Assembly (NCBI GenBank): GCA_036847245.1
Contig: DAIUAL010000001.1
Coordinates: 1-64,000, forward strand
Origin: UBA4661 sp002405405
Lineage (GTDB): Bacteria > Bacteroidota > Ignavibacteria > Kapaibacteriales > UBA4661
Direction: 5' to 3'
DNA: 64,000 bases
In this document: positions 36,309 through 46,136 of the stretch, one piece after another
Numbering within the stretch: position 1 is the stretch's first letter
Layout of the letters: every line of letters starts with the position of its first letter
The notes under the pieces: generated by a model
What the model saw: the letters and a program-made list of their open reading frames with translations, nothing else
Told to the model about the DNA's origin: nothing
Database searches by the model: none
Made by a program: the position numbers and the translations under genes

Positions 36309-38307
36309 TTCTTTGATATTTCATGTGTATGTATCAGCATTATCTTTCCTTCAATTGATAATGCTCAGCATGGTGTTGTGCTTTATAGCAACTCATCCAG
36401 TTGTTGCTCAAACAGATACTGATCGGCGCAAAGAGCAGGTCGCCCAATCATATGAACAAAGTGGCGATTATCGCAGTGCAGCGCGTTTATATCAAGAATT
36501 GTACGCTCAATATCCTGCTTCGGAAGAATATTTTTCCGGTGTGGTGCGATCATTAGGTGGCTTGAATCAATATGCCGCATTGGTGCCAATTATTGAAGAG
36601 CGTATGGCAAAATACCCTTCGGTTGAGGTTGCAGGATTATATGGAGAAGTCTTGTGGCGCATAGGGCGTACGAAAGATGCAGAAGCAATATGGGACAAGG
36701 GAATAAATATTGCTCCTCAGGAAGAAAAAACATATGCTACACTCGCTCAAGCATGTATCCGCGCACGGGCTTCAGAGCGGGCAATTATTGTTTTGAAAGA
36801 AGCGCGATTTCGATTGAAGAATAAAACAATTTTTGCAGACGAATTGTCGCAATTGCTTGGTTCTGCCGGCTTATACGAAGAGGCTGTCACAGAAACAATT
36901 GGGGTCTTGCAACGCGGGCGTAATATTGCTGTGGCACAAGCACGAATTAGCGCGTATCTGACAAATGACAAAGCAATCAAAGAGACAACAAAAGCACTTG
37001 AAAGTATTGCCGCGAACGACCGTAACAATGTTTTGTTGCAGTATGTCTATGCGTGGTTCTTGCGCGAGATTAAGCAATATCCTAAGGCACTTGCCGTTAC
37101 TCGAATTCTCGACGAGATCAGCCGTGCTCAGGGACGTGAATTATATCTGTATGCAGAATTAGCGCGTAATGAAGGGTTTTATGAGGAAGCGATTCAAGCG
37201 TACAATGATGTGATTGCCAAAGGAAAAAACTCGCCCAATACCATTGCTGCGCTGTATGGCTATGTACGAGCTTTAGAAGGCAAATTACAGGGGTTTGCAA
37301 GTGAGAATACCATGTTTTCTATGCAAAGTATTGCAGAAGATCAGATCAAGGACCTTATCGAGCGGTATAGCGCTATTTATCGGGAATATCCGCAGACACC
37401 TTTTGCCGCTGATGCCCTCCTACGCATAGCTACATTATATGCTGAACGACTGTTTCAGATCGAACAAGCACAGAGCACATTACGACGTTTGTTGACCCAA
37501 TATGGTGGTATGGAGTCTGCGGCTATCGGGTATATTCAATTGGGAAAACTCTTTATTGCACAAGCGCGACTCACAGAAGCAGAAGAAGTTTTCCGACAAG
37601 CCATCAGTGCCTTAAAAAATTTTCCTGATCAAGTAGGCGAAGCACAATTTTTGCTCGCAGAAATTGCTTTATATCGTGGTAACCTTGATACAGCGCAAAC
37701 ATTATACCAAGACCTTGCAGGTAAGCCGAATACAGATATTGCTAATGATGCTTTGGAGCGATTATCTCTACTAGAATCTGTCATGAATGAGAAACAGCGC
37801 TCTGCTTTGAAGCTTGTTATGCAGGCCGAATTGCGAGAGAAACAACGCCGTACGGATGAAGCGGTCGTCTTATATCATGATGCTATTGTAGCGGCACCAC
37901 GTTCCTTGTTACATGAGCGAAGTCTCTTTCGTCTAGCGCGGTTGTATGCGCAAGAACAAGTACGAAGCCAGCGAAGTACTGCATGGCAATCAGCCATTGC
38001 TATGTGTGATACTTTAGTGATGCAATTTTCTGATGGTGTTTTTGCTGATGAAGCGCTAATGCTATGGGGGCAGTTGCTCATGGATCGAGCTATGAGTGTC
38101 GAGCAGGAAGCTGAGCAACTCAAAGCAAAAGTAACCGATAAAGCATCGCCAAATGATCCTGCTGTCATACTGACCTTGATGGAGGAAGCTAAACAGCGTC
38201 GAGCAGAAGCGGTATATGTAATTACGCAAATTCTCATCAAATTCCCTAAATCTCCCCTTGCCGGTTCTGCACGTAAACGTATTCGTGCCCTTCGTGGTGA
38301 TGTGTAA
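36289..38307 (+). CDS. Exported TPR-repeat protein
   Basis: A 672-residue TPR protein (start ATG 36289, overlapping gatA by 20 bp). Its hydrophobic N-terminus (LIMLSMVLCFIATHPVVAQ) is a signal peptide. An alternative ATG at 36361 would give a shorter signal. Repeats include AQSYEQSGDYRSAARLYQEL, GLYEEAVTETIGVLQRG, NEGFYEEAIQAYNDVIAKG, QARLTEAEEVFRQAISAL and YRGNLDTAQTLYQDLAG. YbgF/BamD-like spacing in the second half suggests an envelope-assembly or scaffolding role, but this is inference. The C-terminus carries a long helix with Lys/Glu repeats. Confidence 0.65.
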   Translation: MLYNPRNSLIFHVYVSALSFLQLIMLSMVLCFIATHPVVAQTDTDRRKEQVAQSYEQSGDYRSAARLYQELYAQYPASEEYFSGVVRSLGGLNQYAALVPIIEERMAKYPSVEVAGLYGEVLWRIGRTKDAEAIWDKGINIAPQEEKTYATLAQACIRARASERAIIVLKEARFRLKNKTIFADELSQLLGSAGLYEEAVTETIGVLQRGRNIAVAQARISAYLTNDKAIKETTKALESIAANDRNNVLLQYVYAWFLREIKQYPKALAVTRILDEISRAQGRELYLYAELARNEGFYEEAIQAYNDVIAKGKNSPNTIAALYGYVRALEGKLQGFASENTMFSMQSIAEDQIKDLIERYSAIYREYPQTPFAADALLRIATLYAERLFQIEQAQSTLRRLLTQYGGMESAAIGYIQLGKLFIAQARLTEAEEVFRQAISALKNFPDQVGEAQFLLAEIALYRGNLDTAQTLYQDLAGKPNTDIANDALERLSLLESVMNEKQRSALKLVMQAELREKQRRTDEAVVLYHDAIVAAPRSLLHERSLFRLARLYAQEQVRSQRSTAWQSAIAMCDTLVMQFSDGVFADEALMLWGQLLMDRAMSVEQEAEQLKAKVTDKASPNDPAVILTLMEEAKQRRAEAVYVITQILIKFPKSPLAGSARKRIRALRGDV

Positions 38308-38367
38308 TATGGTAGAGCCGAAACGATTGACAAGAAACTTTTGTACCTTTGTGGGGAGCATATAGCC

Positions 38368-39195
38368 ATGCAACTTGATTGTTTTGTTCAAACATTGTCG
38401 ACGATCTTACCGCCTGCAACAGCCATGAAAGGTGATAGAATTGGGTTACAATTACAAAGCGGAAGAACAGAATTTTCAACGCTCTTTATCACAATGGATC
38501 TTACTGAAGAGGTAGCACGCGAGGCAATAGCATGCGGTGCAGAGTGTATTCTAACATTTCATCCGTTACTTTTTTCTCCTTTAACAACGTTGACCGAAGA
38601 AGATCGAGTTGGTCGGATTGCAACTATGCTTGTTCAGCATCGCATTGCAGTAGTTGTTGCACACACAAATTTTGACGCTTTTCCGCGTGGTACAAGCACA
38701 TTGCTGGCAGAGGCATTAGGATTGACGGTACAAACATTTTTAGTTCCTGATGGAGGATGCACAGGTTTCGGCATGGGAGTTGTATGTGAAATGACAGAGG
38801 GTCTTTCACTAGATGAACTGCTTCAGCGTATTGCCGATGTTACTCATGCGCCACTTCGCTTTACTGAGGGCAAAAACGCGATGCTTTATCGTATAGCCAT
38901 TGTGGGCGGAAGCGGTATGTCGCTTGTTGACGCAGCTCTTAGTGCAAAAGCCGATGTGTTTATCACAGCTGATGTGAAATATCATGATTTCCATCGTGTA
39001 CGTGGTACCATGGCGTTGATTGATCCCGGACACTATGAAATGGAGCAATTTGTTGCTCGTGGTTTACAAGAGGTCGTACAAAAAATGCCCAATCAACCGG
39101 AACGAATTGTATTGTCGAAAACATTGCCTAACCCGGTACGATACTATCCTGCATCGCACTATATCAGCAAGCAAGTTGAGGCTTTACACAAGTAA
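38368..39195 (+). CDS. Nif3-like dinuclear metal protein (YbgI/YqfO family)
   Basis: A 275-residue cytosolic protein of the Nif3 family, a hexameric ring with two metal ions per subunit and a debated biochemical role. CILTFHPLLFSPL (His metal ligand), VVAHTNFDAFPRGTSTLLAEALG (His/Asp ligands), IVGGSGMSLVDAAL, FITADVKYHDFHRV and LIDPGHYEMEQF (His/Glu ligands) are all conserved. A GGGGAG element about nine bases before ATG 38368 supports this start over the ORF start at 38341. It is followed by a zinc-ribbon protein gene, a pairing common in other bacteria. Confidence 0.9.
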   Translation: MQLDCFVQTLSTILPPATAMKGDRIGLQLQSGRTEFSTLFITMDLTEEVAREAIACGAECILTFHPLLFSPLTTLTEEDRVGRIATMLVQHRIAVVVAHTNFDAFPRGTSTLLAEALGLTVQTFLVPDGGCTGFGMGVVCEMTEGLSLDELLQRIADVTHAPLRFTEGKNAMLYRIAIVGGSGMSLVDAALSAKADVFITADVKYHDFHRVRGTMALIDPGHYEMEQFVARGLQEVVQKMPNQPERIVLSKTLPNPVRYYPASHYISKQVEALHK

Positions 39196-39311
39196 AAAGT
39201 TCAGATGCTTGCGCCTCACGTAGGATTGTTACTCGGAGTATACCATAGCAAGCGAAAAATGACGAATAGCAGACTTCATATATTTTCATTCACACTCTTA
39301 AGGAAACAGCA

Positions 39312-40076
39312 ATGATAAAAGATCAACTCACGACACTTGCACGGTTGGCGGCAATTGACACACAGTTGGAGGAGTTGGAAGAAGAGCTAGGGGAGCTTCC
39401 TCAGGAGGTCAAGCAGTTAGAACGTGCGATGCGTGCCAAGCAAAGTGTCTTAGATGATATACGATTGCAGTTAGAAGAAGCTCAAACTGCACGTAGTAAT
39501 GCACGTGTGCGCGTGCAAGAACTTCATGATCGCGAAAAGCTACTTGGCGAGCAGCAAAAAACCGTCCGTAATAATCGTGAGTTTGACGCAATTACCCGTG
39601 AAATTGAAGCAATCAGAGCAGAATTGAAAGAGCAGGAGCGATTAATTGGATCAGTGAATCTTACTGAAGAAAATTTGCAGCAACGTATCGGCGAACAGGA
39701 AAAAGATTGTAATGATGCGCAAGAACTCTTGCAAGCTAAAGAAGATGAGCTTCGTAAGGTCGCTGAAGAGCACGATGAAGACACAAAAAAACTCATCGAC
39801 GATCGTATTCTCTTGATTGGCACATTACCTTCAGAAGCTCGTGCATTGTATGAACGAATTCATGAGCGGTTTGCAAATGCCGCAGTACTCATGCGTCATC
39901 CACGTGGCAGTAATGGTCAGCCGGTGTATAGTCGTGGTGCATGCTCGGGCTGTTTCAGTGCAGGCTCATCTTTACGTATTCAGCAGATTCGTAAATACGA
40001 TGCAATACATCAATGTGAGCACTGTAGTCGTATTCTCTTTACCGATGAATGTATTCCCGCCGAGAGCGAAGATTAA
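39312..40076 (+). CDS. Coiled-coil protein with C4 zinc ribbon (CT398-like)
   Basis: A 254-residue protein: a long antiparallel coiled coil (about 1-190, with EELEEELGELPQEVKQLE and EREKLLGEQQKTVRNNREFD-type segments), then a C4 zinc ribbon near the C-terminus with CSGCF and CEHCSRILF. It matches the family next to nif3 genes whose Chlamydia member is CT398. A good ribosome-binding site (AGGAAA, 39302-39307) precedes ATG 39312. Its function is unknown. It may act as an adaptor for secretion or transcription factors. Confidence 0.85.
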   Translation: MIKDQLTTLARLAAIDTQLEELEEELGELPQEVKQLERAMRAKQSVLDDIRLQLEEAQTARSNARVRVQELHDREKLLGEQQKTVRNNREFDAITREIEAIRAELKEQERLIGSVNLTEENLQQRIGEQEKDCNDAQELLQAKEDELRKVAEEHDEDTKKLIDDRILLIGTLPSEARALYERIHERFANAAVLMRHPRGSNGQPVYSRGACSGCFSAGSSLRIQQIRKYDAIHQCEHCSRILFTDECIPAESED

Positions 40077-40087
40077 GTGAATAAAGT

Positions 40088-40711
40088 ATGGCAATCATGA
40101 CATTCCAGTATGCTAGGATAGTGCTGTCATCATGGATGATGGCACTTTTTATTGGTAGTTTTCTTCCCTTATATGGAGTTGGAAGAGAACATTATATTCA
40201 CGAGGGTCAAGTATTGCATTTGCCTGTTAGTGATGATGGAATATTGCACCCGATTCATCTCAGCTATATGGAAATGCATTTTAATCCAAGCACAAAAGTC
40301 TTTGAAACAACGCTCAAAGTATATCTTGATGATATTGAAGCAATGATTAAGCGTACGCAAAACATTGAAATGAAGCTCTCCTCACCCAAAGAGCATCCGC
40401 AATCAACTGAACTTATGATGCAGTATATCAAGAGTACTTTTTCGGTGGAAGTGAATGGCAAAAAACTTTCCGAAACGCGCTTTATCGGCAAAGAATATGA
40501 CCTTGAAGCTGTATGGCTTTATTTTGAAATTCCTCTTTCCAACGATGGTTCTGTAGCGGACATGACCTCACCGACAATGCTGACAATTCGGAATGCCATC
40601 TTGCATGATATGTATGCCGATCAGAACAACATGGTGCATTGCACTATCAGAGGGGTCAAAAAAAGTATTCTCCTTCGTAAAGGACGCGATGTAGAACAGA
40701 TACGATTCTAA
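40088..40711 (+). CDS. DUF6702-like exported protein
   Basis: A 207-residue protein with a signal peptide (MMALFIGSFLPLYGVG). The core fits the DUF6702 pattern of Bacteroidota: HPIHLSYMEMHFNPSTK-FETTLKVYLDDIE at the N-terminal part, a VNGK loop in the middle and YADQNNMVHCTIRGVKKS near the C-terminus. Its function is unknown. It is a small periplasmic or surface beta-domain protein. It starts 11 bp after the zinc-ribbon gene. Confidence 0.75.
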   Translation: MAIMTFQYARIVLSSWMMALFIGSFLPLYGVGREHYIHEGQVLHLPVSDDGILHPIHLSYMEMHFNPSTKVFETTLKVYLDDIEAMIKRTQNIEMKLSSPKEHPQSTELMMQYIKSTFSVEVNGKKLSETRFIGKEYDLEAVWLYFEIPLSNDGSVADMTSPTMLTIRNAILHDMYADQNNMVHCTIRGVKKSILLRKGRDVEQIRF

Positions 40712-40778
40712 TGCTTGTTCACTATACCTTGTATCCCAATTCGCACCAAAGATGAGCTTTTCTCTATGATATATTTGA

Positions 40779-43700
40779 TCATGAAGAGGAAAGGGGTGGC
40801 TTTGCTGTTGGTAATTCCACAATGAATGTTGCACCATGACCTAAAGTAGATTCGCACCATACTCGACCACTCATGTGCTCAACCATTTTTTTTACAATGC
40901 TCAATCCCAATCCTGTACTATGTTCTCCGGCAGTTGGTTTTGGTGTTAAGCGCGCAAATTTCCCAAAGAGTTTTTTGAGATCATCGTTGGACAAACCCGG
41001 ACCTTGATCTTGTACTTCGATGCGGACACAGCCGATTTTTTCGGTTATACGAATAAATACACTACGTGACAGTGGTGAATACTTGATAGCATTCGAAATC
41101 AAATTATCAATGATTTGCTCTGTTGCATGTTGATCGGCAAAGACGCATTGTGAACCAAGAACTTGCAATTCAAGATGAATGTTTTTATCCTTGGCGGGTT
41201 GTCGATAAAAAGCAATGATATGCTCGACGAGGGGTAGCATGTCAAATTCTGTAAAATTGGTGGTAAAACCACCTCTTTCTAAACGATTGACATCTAAAAG
41301 ATTAACCACAAGATTTAGCATACGTGCTGATGATTGCAAGATAGTTCGGAGTAATTCCGTTCGCATGTCGGTATCCATATGTTCTTCCGATTCAAGCATA
41401 AACTCGGCGGTTCCCTTTACCACCGTGATGGGATTCTTTAAATCATGCGATACAATACCCAAAAACTCATTCTTTTCGTTATTCAGTTCTAAGAGCCGTT
41501 CATTTTGCCTTTGCAGTTCTTCGGCTGTTTCGAGTAAGGCATGTGTTTTTTCGTCAACTAACTGCTGAAGTTCCTGTTTACGGTGCTCTAATCGTCGAAC
41601 ATTAATTTTCACAATACCCCACATTAGGACACCCGCTCCTGTACTAATGATAACCGATACCCACCACCGCTGATACCATGCTGGAGCAACACTGAAAGTA
41701 AAGACTAATGGTTCGCTCCAACGATATGCACCGTCTTGAATTGCACGCATTTCCAAGCGATATACGCCTTCGGGCAGGTCGAGAATGGTGAACTTTGACT
41801 CGACTTGTGATGGTGACCACGAAGTATCTGTTTGATTGTTGAGCAAACGATATTGATAGTACATAGTGCTATTGCCAAATGCAATAGAAAGCACCTGCAC
41901 TTGTATGCTAGAATGATATGGCAAAACAAATTCTTTAGTATTGGTATGCCTCGCACCCGGAGCAAACAAACCCGCACTTTCGAGTGCCGATAATGATTGC
42001 TTCGCATCACCTACCCTGATAGACGTGAAAAAAGGTGTTGCAGTTATTTTTTGTATAGCACTGGAAATAGGAATAAAAGCCATTCCTCCGACCGTACCAA
42101 CTATGATACTATTTGTATGGCGGTCATAGAGCATTGCACGCAACACCGTCTCATTAGCAGGCAAGCCATTGAATTCATTCAAAAAGAAATATGAGCCATT
42201 GGGATAATACACCAACACGCCAAAACTCGTTCCAATCCACAGTACACCTGACGAGTCACTCGTAATGGACTTAAAGTTCCTTACTTTCTCACCGGTTGAG
42301 GCATAAATGATAGGGATAGAATCGATACCCCGAGCCGTATGGTGGAATAGTCCTTGATTGGTACACAGCCATATATCATTCTGTTCTTTTGCCCATAGGG
42401 CATTAACTTCGAATCCGGGATGTATTGTGCCATCCGATAGTGCAATACTGATGTCTTCAAACCGATCCCTTTGCTCCGAATACCGAAAAAGATATCCTAC
42501 ATTTCCCTGACTACGTCCAGCACAAAACAACGTACCATCAGTTGTTTCGGAAAAAAACCGAATTACAGACATAAGTCCACGTCTTTCGTCATAGTGTTGT
42601 GCATTAGCATGCGCTAAAGAGGATGCCTGCTCGTCAATACGCAGAACGCCGGCTGCCAGCTCCGCACATCCCCATAGCCTAGAGTGAGAATCTGCAAAAA
42701 GATGAAATATCGTCGGATTGCGTACCGTACCGGAAAGTGTAGGTATAGATTCATGCTTGCTCAATGTCTTAACATGGTATTTTGCTTCAGCATATTTCTG
42801 TACTCGAAAAAGCTGTCCTTCGATGGTACTATACCATACATAGTGCTCTGTGGTGGCGACTGAGAGAATATCACCACCGATTCGCGTAGAAGAACTAACA
42901 TTCTCTATTTGTGGAGAATAGTCACTATGCGCTGTAATCTTATACATGCTACTGCCATTTGATGTGTACAAGACACCTCGCCCACTGCTTGCAATCGCTT
43001 GAATATAGGTGGAAGCATCGGCTTCAACATCAACAGTCCGAATATGAATAGGATTTAACAGTACGAGTCCCTTGTCTGAGCTTGCCCATATTTCATGATT
43101 TGGTGTACTAAGAATGGCATTAATGGTTTTGAATGGTATTTGACAGGATTGAGGTGAAAAAAACTTGGTTGAAAGAGTCGGTAACAATGCAGTGAACAGA
43201 CCGTCATTCCATGTGCCAATATATAGTCGACCGTCAGTGGCTTTGTGCAAAGAAGAAATTCCACCATGATTCCACCATGGAGTACAGCCCAGTACATTTC
43301 CCTGTGCATCGATACGCATCTCGGTAATGCCTTGAGAATGACCTATCAGCAGAACGCCTTGACGTATAGGTAGGAGCGCAGAAACTGCCTCAAAACGTGT
43401 GCCGCGAGGTAGCTCTAATGCAATAAATGTATCTTGTACACGATTATACCAAAAGCAGTAACCGCTCTGTGAGACGACAATAAAACTGCCAAAACCATCG
43501 GGTACAAAAGAAAACGATCGAAGGAAGCTATTCGTCTGACAATAAGACGGAAAGGAGTAACGGCGCAGTGTTTTGTTCTGATAGCGCGAAATAGACCTTG
43601 ACTGTGCAATCCACAGTGCCCCTTGTTCATCTTGATAGAGATCTTTGGGGTAATTCACTGTTGTGTCGTTCTCTGTGCGATCGCCGAGCACTAAGGGTGT

Positions 43701-44045
43701 AAAACGTACAGAGTCTATCGCTACTGCAATCTCTGCAACACCTAAATCATGTGAGACGAGCAAACGATTGTCGGGCGTACGATAGAGATATTTGATGTAC
43801 TGTGAGGGTAATTGTATCCGAAAATTTTGAAAATGTTCTCCATCAAACCTTGATAAGCCTTCATCGGTACCAACCCATAAATAGTTATAACTGTCTTGAG
43901 CAAGTACTTTTGTAGAGTTTGTCGGTAAGCCCTCGCGTGTTTTATAGAGAGAAGTTTTAAAGAGAGGAGCTGGCTGTGCAATTGCGCAGTACGAAACGAT
44001 CCATATCAGAATGCTACTAATAACTATTCGCCGAAGAGCATACAT
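40779..44045 (-). CDS. Propeller-domain sensor histidine kinase
   Basis: A 1,088-residue sensor of the two-component-regulator-propeller class. A signal segment (ISSILIWIVSYCAIAQ) leads into about 650 residues of beta-propeller repeats (LWVGTDEGLSRFDG, IWASSDKGLVLL, LWIGTSFGVLVYY). A Y_Y_Y-type beta-sandwich domain follows, then one membrane helix (WWVSVIISTGAGVLMWGIV), a coiled coil, the kinase H-box FLGIVSHDLKNPITV, the N-box DNLISNAIKYSP and G-boxes VQDQGPGLSNDD/STGLGLSIVKKM. Unlike many hybrids of this type it ends after the ATPase domain, with no receiver or AraC-type output. ATG 44045 fits the signal peptide. An upstream ATG lies at 44123. Confidence 0.85.
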   Translation of the reverse strand: MYALRRIVISSILIWIVSYCAIAQPAPLFKTSLYKTREGLPTNSTKVLAQDSYNYLWVGTDEGLSRFDGEHFQNFRIQLPSQYIKYLYRTPDNRLLVSHDLGVAEIAVAIDSVRFTPLVLGDRTENDTTVNYPKDLYQDEQGALWIAQSRSISRYQNKTLRRYSFPSYCQTNSFLRSFSFVPDGFGSFIVVSQSGYCFWYNRVQDTFIALELPRGTRFEAVSALLPIRQGVLLIGHSQGITEMRIDAQGNVLGCTPWWNHGGISSLHKATDGRLYIGTWNDGLFTALLPTLSTKFFSPQSCQIPFKTINAILSTPNHEIWASSDKGLVLLNPIHIRTVDVEADASTYIQAIASSGRGVLYTSNGSSMYKITAHSDYSPQIENVSSSTRIGGDILSVATTEHYVWYSTIEGQLFRVQKYAEAKYHVKTLSKHESIPTLSGTVRNPTIFHLFADSHSRLWGCAELAAGVLRIDEQASSLAHANAQHYDERRGLMSVIRFFSETTDGTLFCAGRSQGNVGYLFRYSEQRDRFEDISIALSDGTIHPGFEVNALWAKEQNDIWLCTNQGLFHHTARGIDSIPIIYASTGEKVRNFKSITSDSSGVLWIGTSFGVLVYYPNGSYFFLNEFNGLPANETVLRAMLYDRHTNSIIVGTVGGMAFIPISSAIQKITATPFFTSIRVGDAKQSLSALESAGLFAPGARHTNTKEFVLPYHSSIQVQVLSIAFGNSTMYYQYRLLNNQTDTSWSPSQVESKFTILDLPEGVYRLEMRAIQDGAYRWSEPLVFTFSVAPAWYQRWWVSVIISTGAGVLMWGIVKINVRRLEHRKQELQQLVDEKTHALLETAEELQRQNERLLELNNEKNEFLGIVSHDLKNPITVVKGTAEFMLESEEHMDTDMRTELLRTILQSSARMLNLVVNLLDVNRLERGGFTTNFTEFDMLPLVEHIIAFYRQPAKDKNIHLELQVLGSQCVFADQHATEQIIDNLISNAIKYSPLSRSVFIRITEKIGCVRIEVQDQGPGLSNDDLKKLFGKFARLTPKPTAGEHSTGLGLSIVKKMVEHMSGRVWCESTLGHGATFIVELPTAKPPLSSS

Positions 44046-44190
44046 TACATAGTGCATCATACAGCTGATACACCAATATCGGGTACTCATAATCTGAAGG
44101 TGAAAGCTATGGAAGAAATTCATACCACAGAGAGTAACTTATTAGGAAGATTGATCTAAAACATAGCACACAGCACACTGTCAAACTCTA

Positions 44191-44697
44191 CTATGTCAGT
44201 CTTGTATGTCGTACGAAAATTTCTATCACATGTTCTAATCCTTGCTGATCATCATGATCAAATCGCGCATGGAGAGGACTGTCGATATCTAATACGGCAA
44301 CAAGGTGATCATCAACAAGGATAGGTAAAACAATTTCCGAACGTGAAGCAGAATCGCAAGCGATGTGCCCCGGAAATGCTTCCACATCATCGACAAGAAC
44401 CGTTTCTCGGGTCGTAGCACAATGTCCGCAAACGCCACGTCTGAAATCAATCCGTACGCAAGCCGGTTTGCCATGAAATGGACCCAAGACGAGTTCATTC
44501 TTCTCGTTGGTAGAGCGATTAATATAAAAACCAACCCAGTTAATGTCGGGTAGCACTGCCCATAAAAGCGAAGATAAATTTGCCATGTTGGCAATCATGT
44601 CCGGTTCGCCGATGAGAAGAGCTTCGGTTTGCCGAACAAGTTCTGCGTAGAGTTCTGTTTTGGATTGGAGAGCGGTCGTATCAGCAACAACAAACAT
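44191..44697 (-). CDS. msrC: Free methionine-(R)-sulfoxide reductase (fRMsr, GAF-type)
   Basis: A single-domain GAF protein of 168 residues. ACVRIDFRRGVCG, then TVLVDDVEAFPGHIACDSASRSEIVLPI, carry the three Cys that form the catalytic and resolving pair in E. coli fRMsr, in ACVRI, GVCG and HIACD. The enzyme reduces free methionine-R-sulfoxide using thioredoxin. An extra Cys lies in VCGHCATT, where the family usually has Ala. It acts in oxidative-damage repair in the cytoplasm. Confidence 0.88.
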   Translation of the reverse strand: MFVVADTTALQSKTELYAELVRQTEALLIGEPDMIANMANLSSLLWAVLPDINWVGFYINRSTNEKNELVLGPFHGKPACVRIDFRRGVCGHCATTRETVLVDDVEAFPGHIACDSASRSEIVLPILVDDHLVAVLDIDSPLHARFDHDDQQGLEHVIEIFVRHTRLT

Positions 44698-44762
44698 TGA
44701 TTTACAGTAAAAGAAATGATAAAACAGAAGTATTTACTTTATTGACAATTATTTATTCACCA

Positions 44763-46070
44763 TTACTCTCCACAGCCAATTGGTTGACCGGGTGGCGGCA
44801 ACAGTGGCTTTGGTACAACAGTTGTTTTAGGACTACGCACGAAATCACCGATCTGGCTTATGGCAAGCATATACGCAGCTTTAGTCGATTCATCTTTGAC
44901 TGTTTTACGTTGTATATCGAGCCACGTTCTAAGATTATCTAATTGCAATAAACTAATGGCGCGAGTTTGTGCTGTTGCTTCTTCGTCTTGCACAAGGCGC
45001 ATGAGCGCATGAAGAACTGTTGTGTTGATGGTGCGTTGTACTTCTGCTAAATACGGATTTATGGGTAAAGAGCTTCTCCAAGTTGCTGAGAGAGTGCTGT
45101 TAATGATTTCAGCAAGTGAAGGCAAGCGTGGATCGCGAGCATGATATTCAATCAAACGTGCAGAGCGTTCGGGATTGAAGAGAAACATTGTTGTGTGATG
45201 CACTGCGGCTTCAACCGCCGAGAGTGCGTCAAAAGGAAGTCCTGTCCGATTTTTGAAGGACTCACGTGTACGTTCAAATCCCGAAGCATGAGGGGGAATA
45301 AGCTTGAGCAATTGTTCCGGAAGTGCAAGGGCATTGACATTGATGGTTGCAAGCAATGCCTGTAGAGCACTACGCTGCTGATCGGCGGGAATCATAGCCG
45401 TAGGTTGTTGTCCGTCGCCACGGAGAGCAAAACGATAATCTAGACCACCGATAGATTTACTTACTGCTTCTACCTGATAGCGATGAAGGAAATACATCGG
45501 CACCAATGTTTCATCGAGCGAGGACATGGGCTGTCCTTGAGCAATATTGTTGGCACTGAATGAACGTAAGACTTTTTCTCGTAGTCTCATCAAGCGATTT
45601 AATTCTTCGACTGCGTTCTTGCCATTATCCCATAGATGTGCCGAAGGATGCGCACCGCCCACCGGACGAGCATCATCATCGGTGATATAATACATGCCAA
45701 GTGCGTGAGCAGAATCAAGCAAACGTCGTAAGCTCTGCTGTTCATTCCCGGAGAATTCTCCGTAGCCAAACTGAATAGAAACTTTATCCCATTCCCCAAT
45801 GCCGGTAGCATAAGCATTCGCAAGCGTAATAGTGCCATTCGGCATGGTATCAATGTGAGGATGCGGATAATCCATGACGGACGTGCGACCTTTCGCAAGT
45901 GCACTTGCCGCAAAGTTGTGTGATAATCCCAGAGTATGCCCGATTTCATGAGCTGAAAGTTGGCGCAAGCGTGCAAGAGCCATGGCTTTGAGTGAATCAG
46001 AAACATTCTTGCCTTCTTCGTAAGCGGCAATCAAACCGCTGGCAATGAGATAATCTTGACGCACACGCAA
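44763..46070 (-). CDS. C-terminal part of a DUF5117-type zinc metalloprotease (split gene)
   Basis: The 435-residue frame holds the catalytic core of a large secreted zinc protease. HEIGHTLGLSH (residues 41-51) is a full HExxHxxGxxH metzincin zinc site and VMDYPHP is the likely Met-turn. LYHRYQ-VEAVSK-type segments and the C-terminal helices match the second half of DUF5117/DUF4953 proteins. Its first codon is a TTG inside the continuing reading frame, not a convincing start. The frame continues upstream without any shift to an in-frame TAG at 46137-46139, so this is the distal part of the gene whose N-terminal part is the next entry. Confidence 0.8.
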   Translation of the reverse strand: MRVRQDYLIASGLIAAYEEGKNVSDSLKAMALARLRQLSAHEIGHTLGLSHNFAASALAKGRTSVMDYPHPHIDTMPNGTITLANAYATGIGEWDKVSIQFGYGEFSGNEQQSLRRLLDSAHALGMYYITDDDARPVGGAHPSAHLWDNGKNAVEELNRLMRLREKVLRSFSANNIAQGQPMSSLDETLVPMYFLHRYQVEAVSKSIGGLDYRFALRGDGQQPTAMIPADQQRSALQALLATINVNALALPEQLLKLIPPHASGFERTRESFKNRTGLPFDALSAVEAAVHHTTMFLFNPERSARLIEYHARDPRLPSLAEIINSTLSATWRSSLPINPYLAEVQRTINTTVLHALMRLVQDEEATAQTRAISLLQLDNLRTWLDIQRKTVKDESTKAAYMLAISQIGDFVRSPKTTVVPKPLLPPPGQPIGCGE

Positions 46071-46136
46071 AGATCCGAGAGTAACATGACCCTTGAGAAT
46101 TTCCCCTGTTCGTTGATCGGTTACGCTTGATCCATA

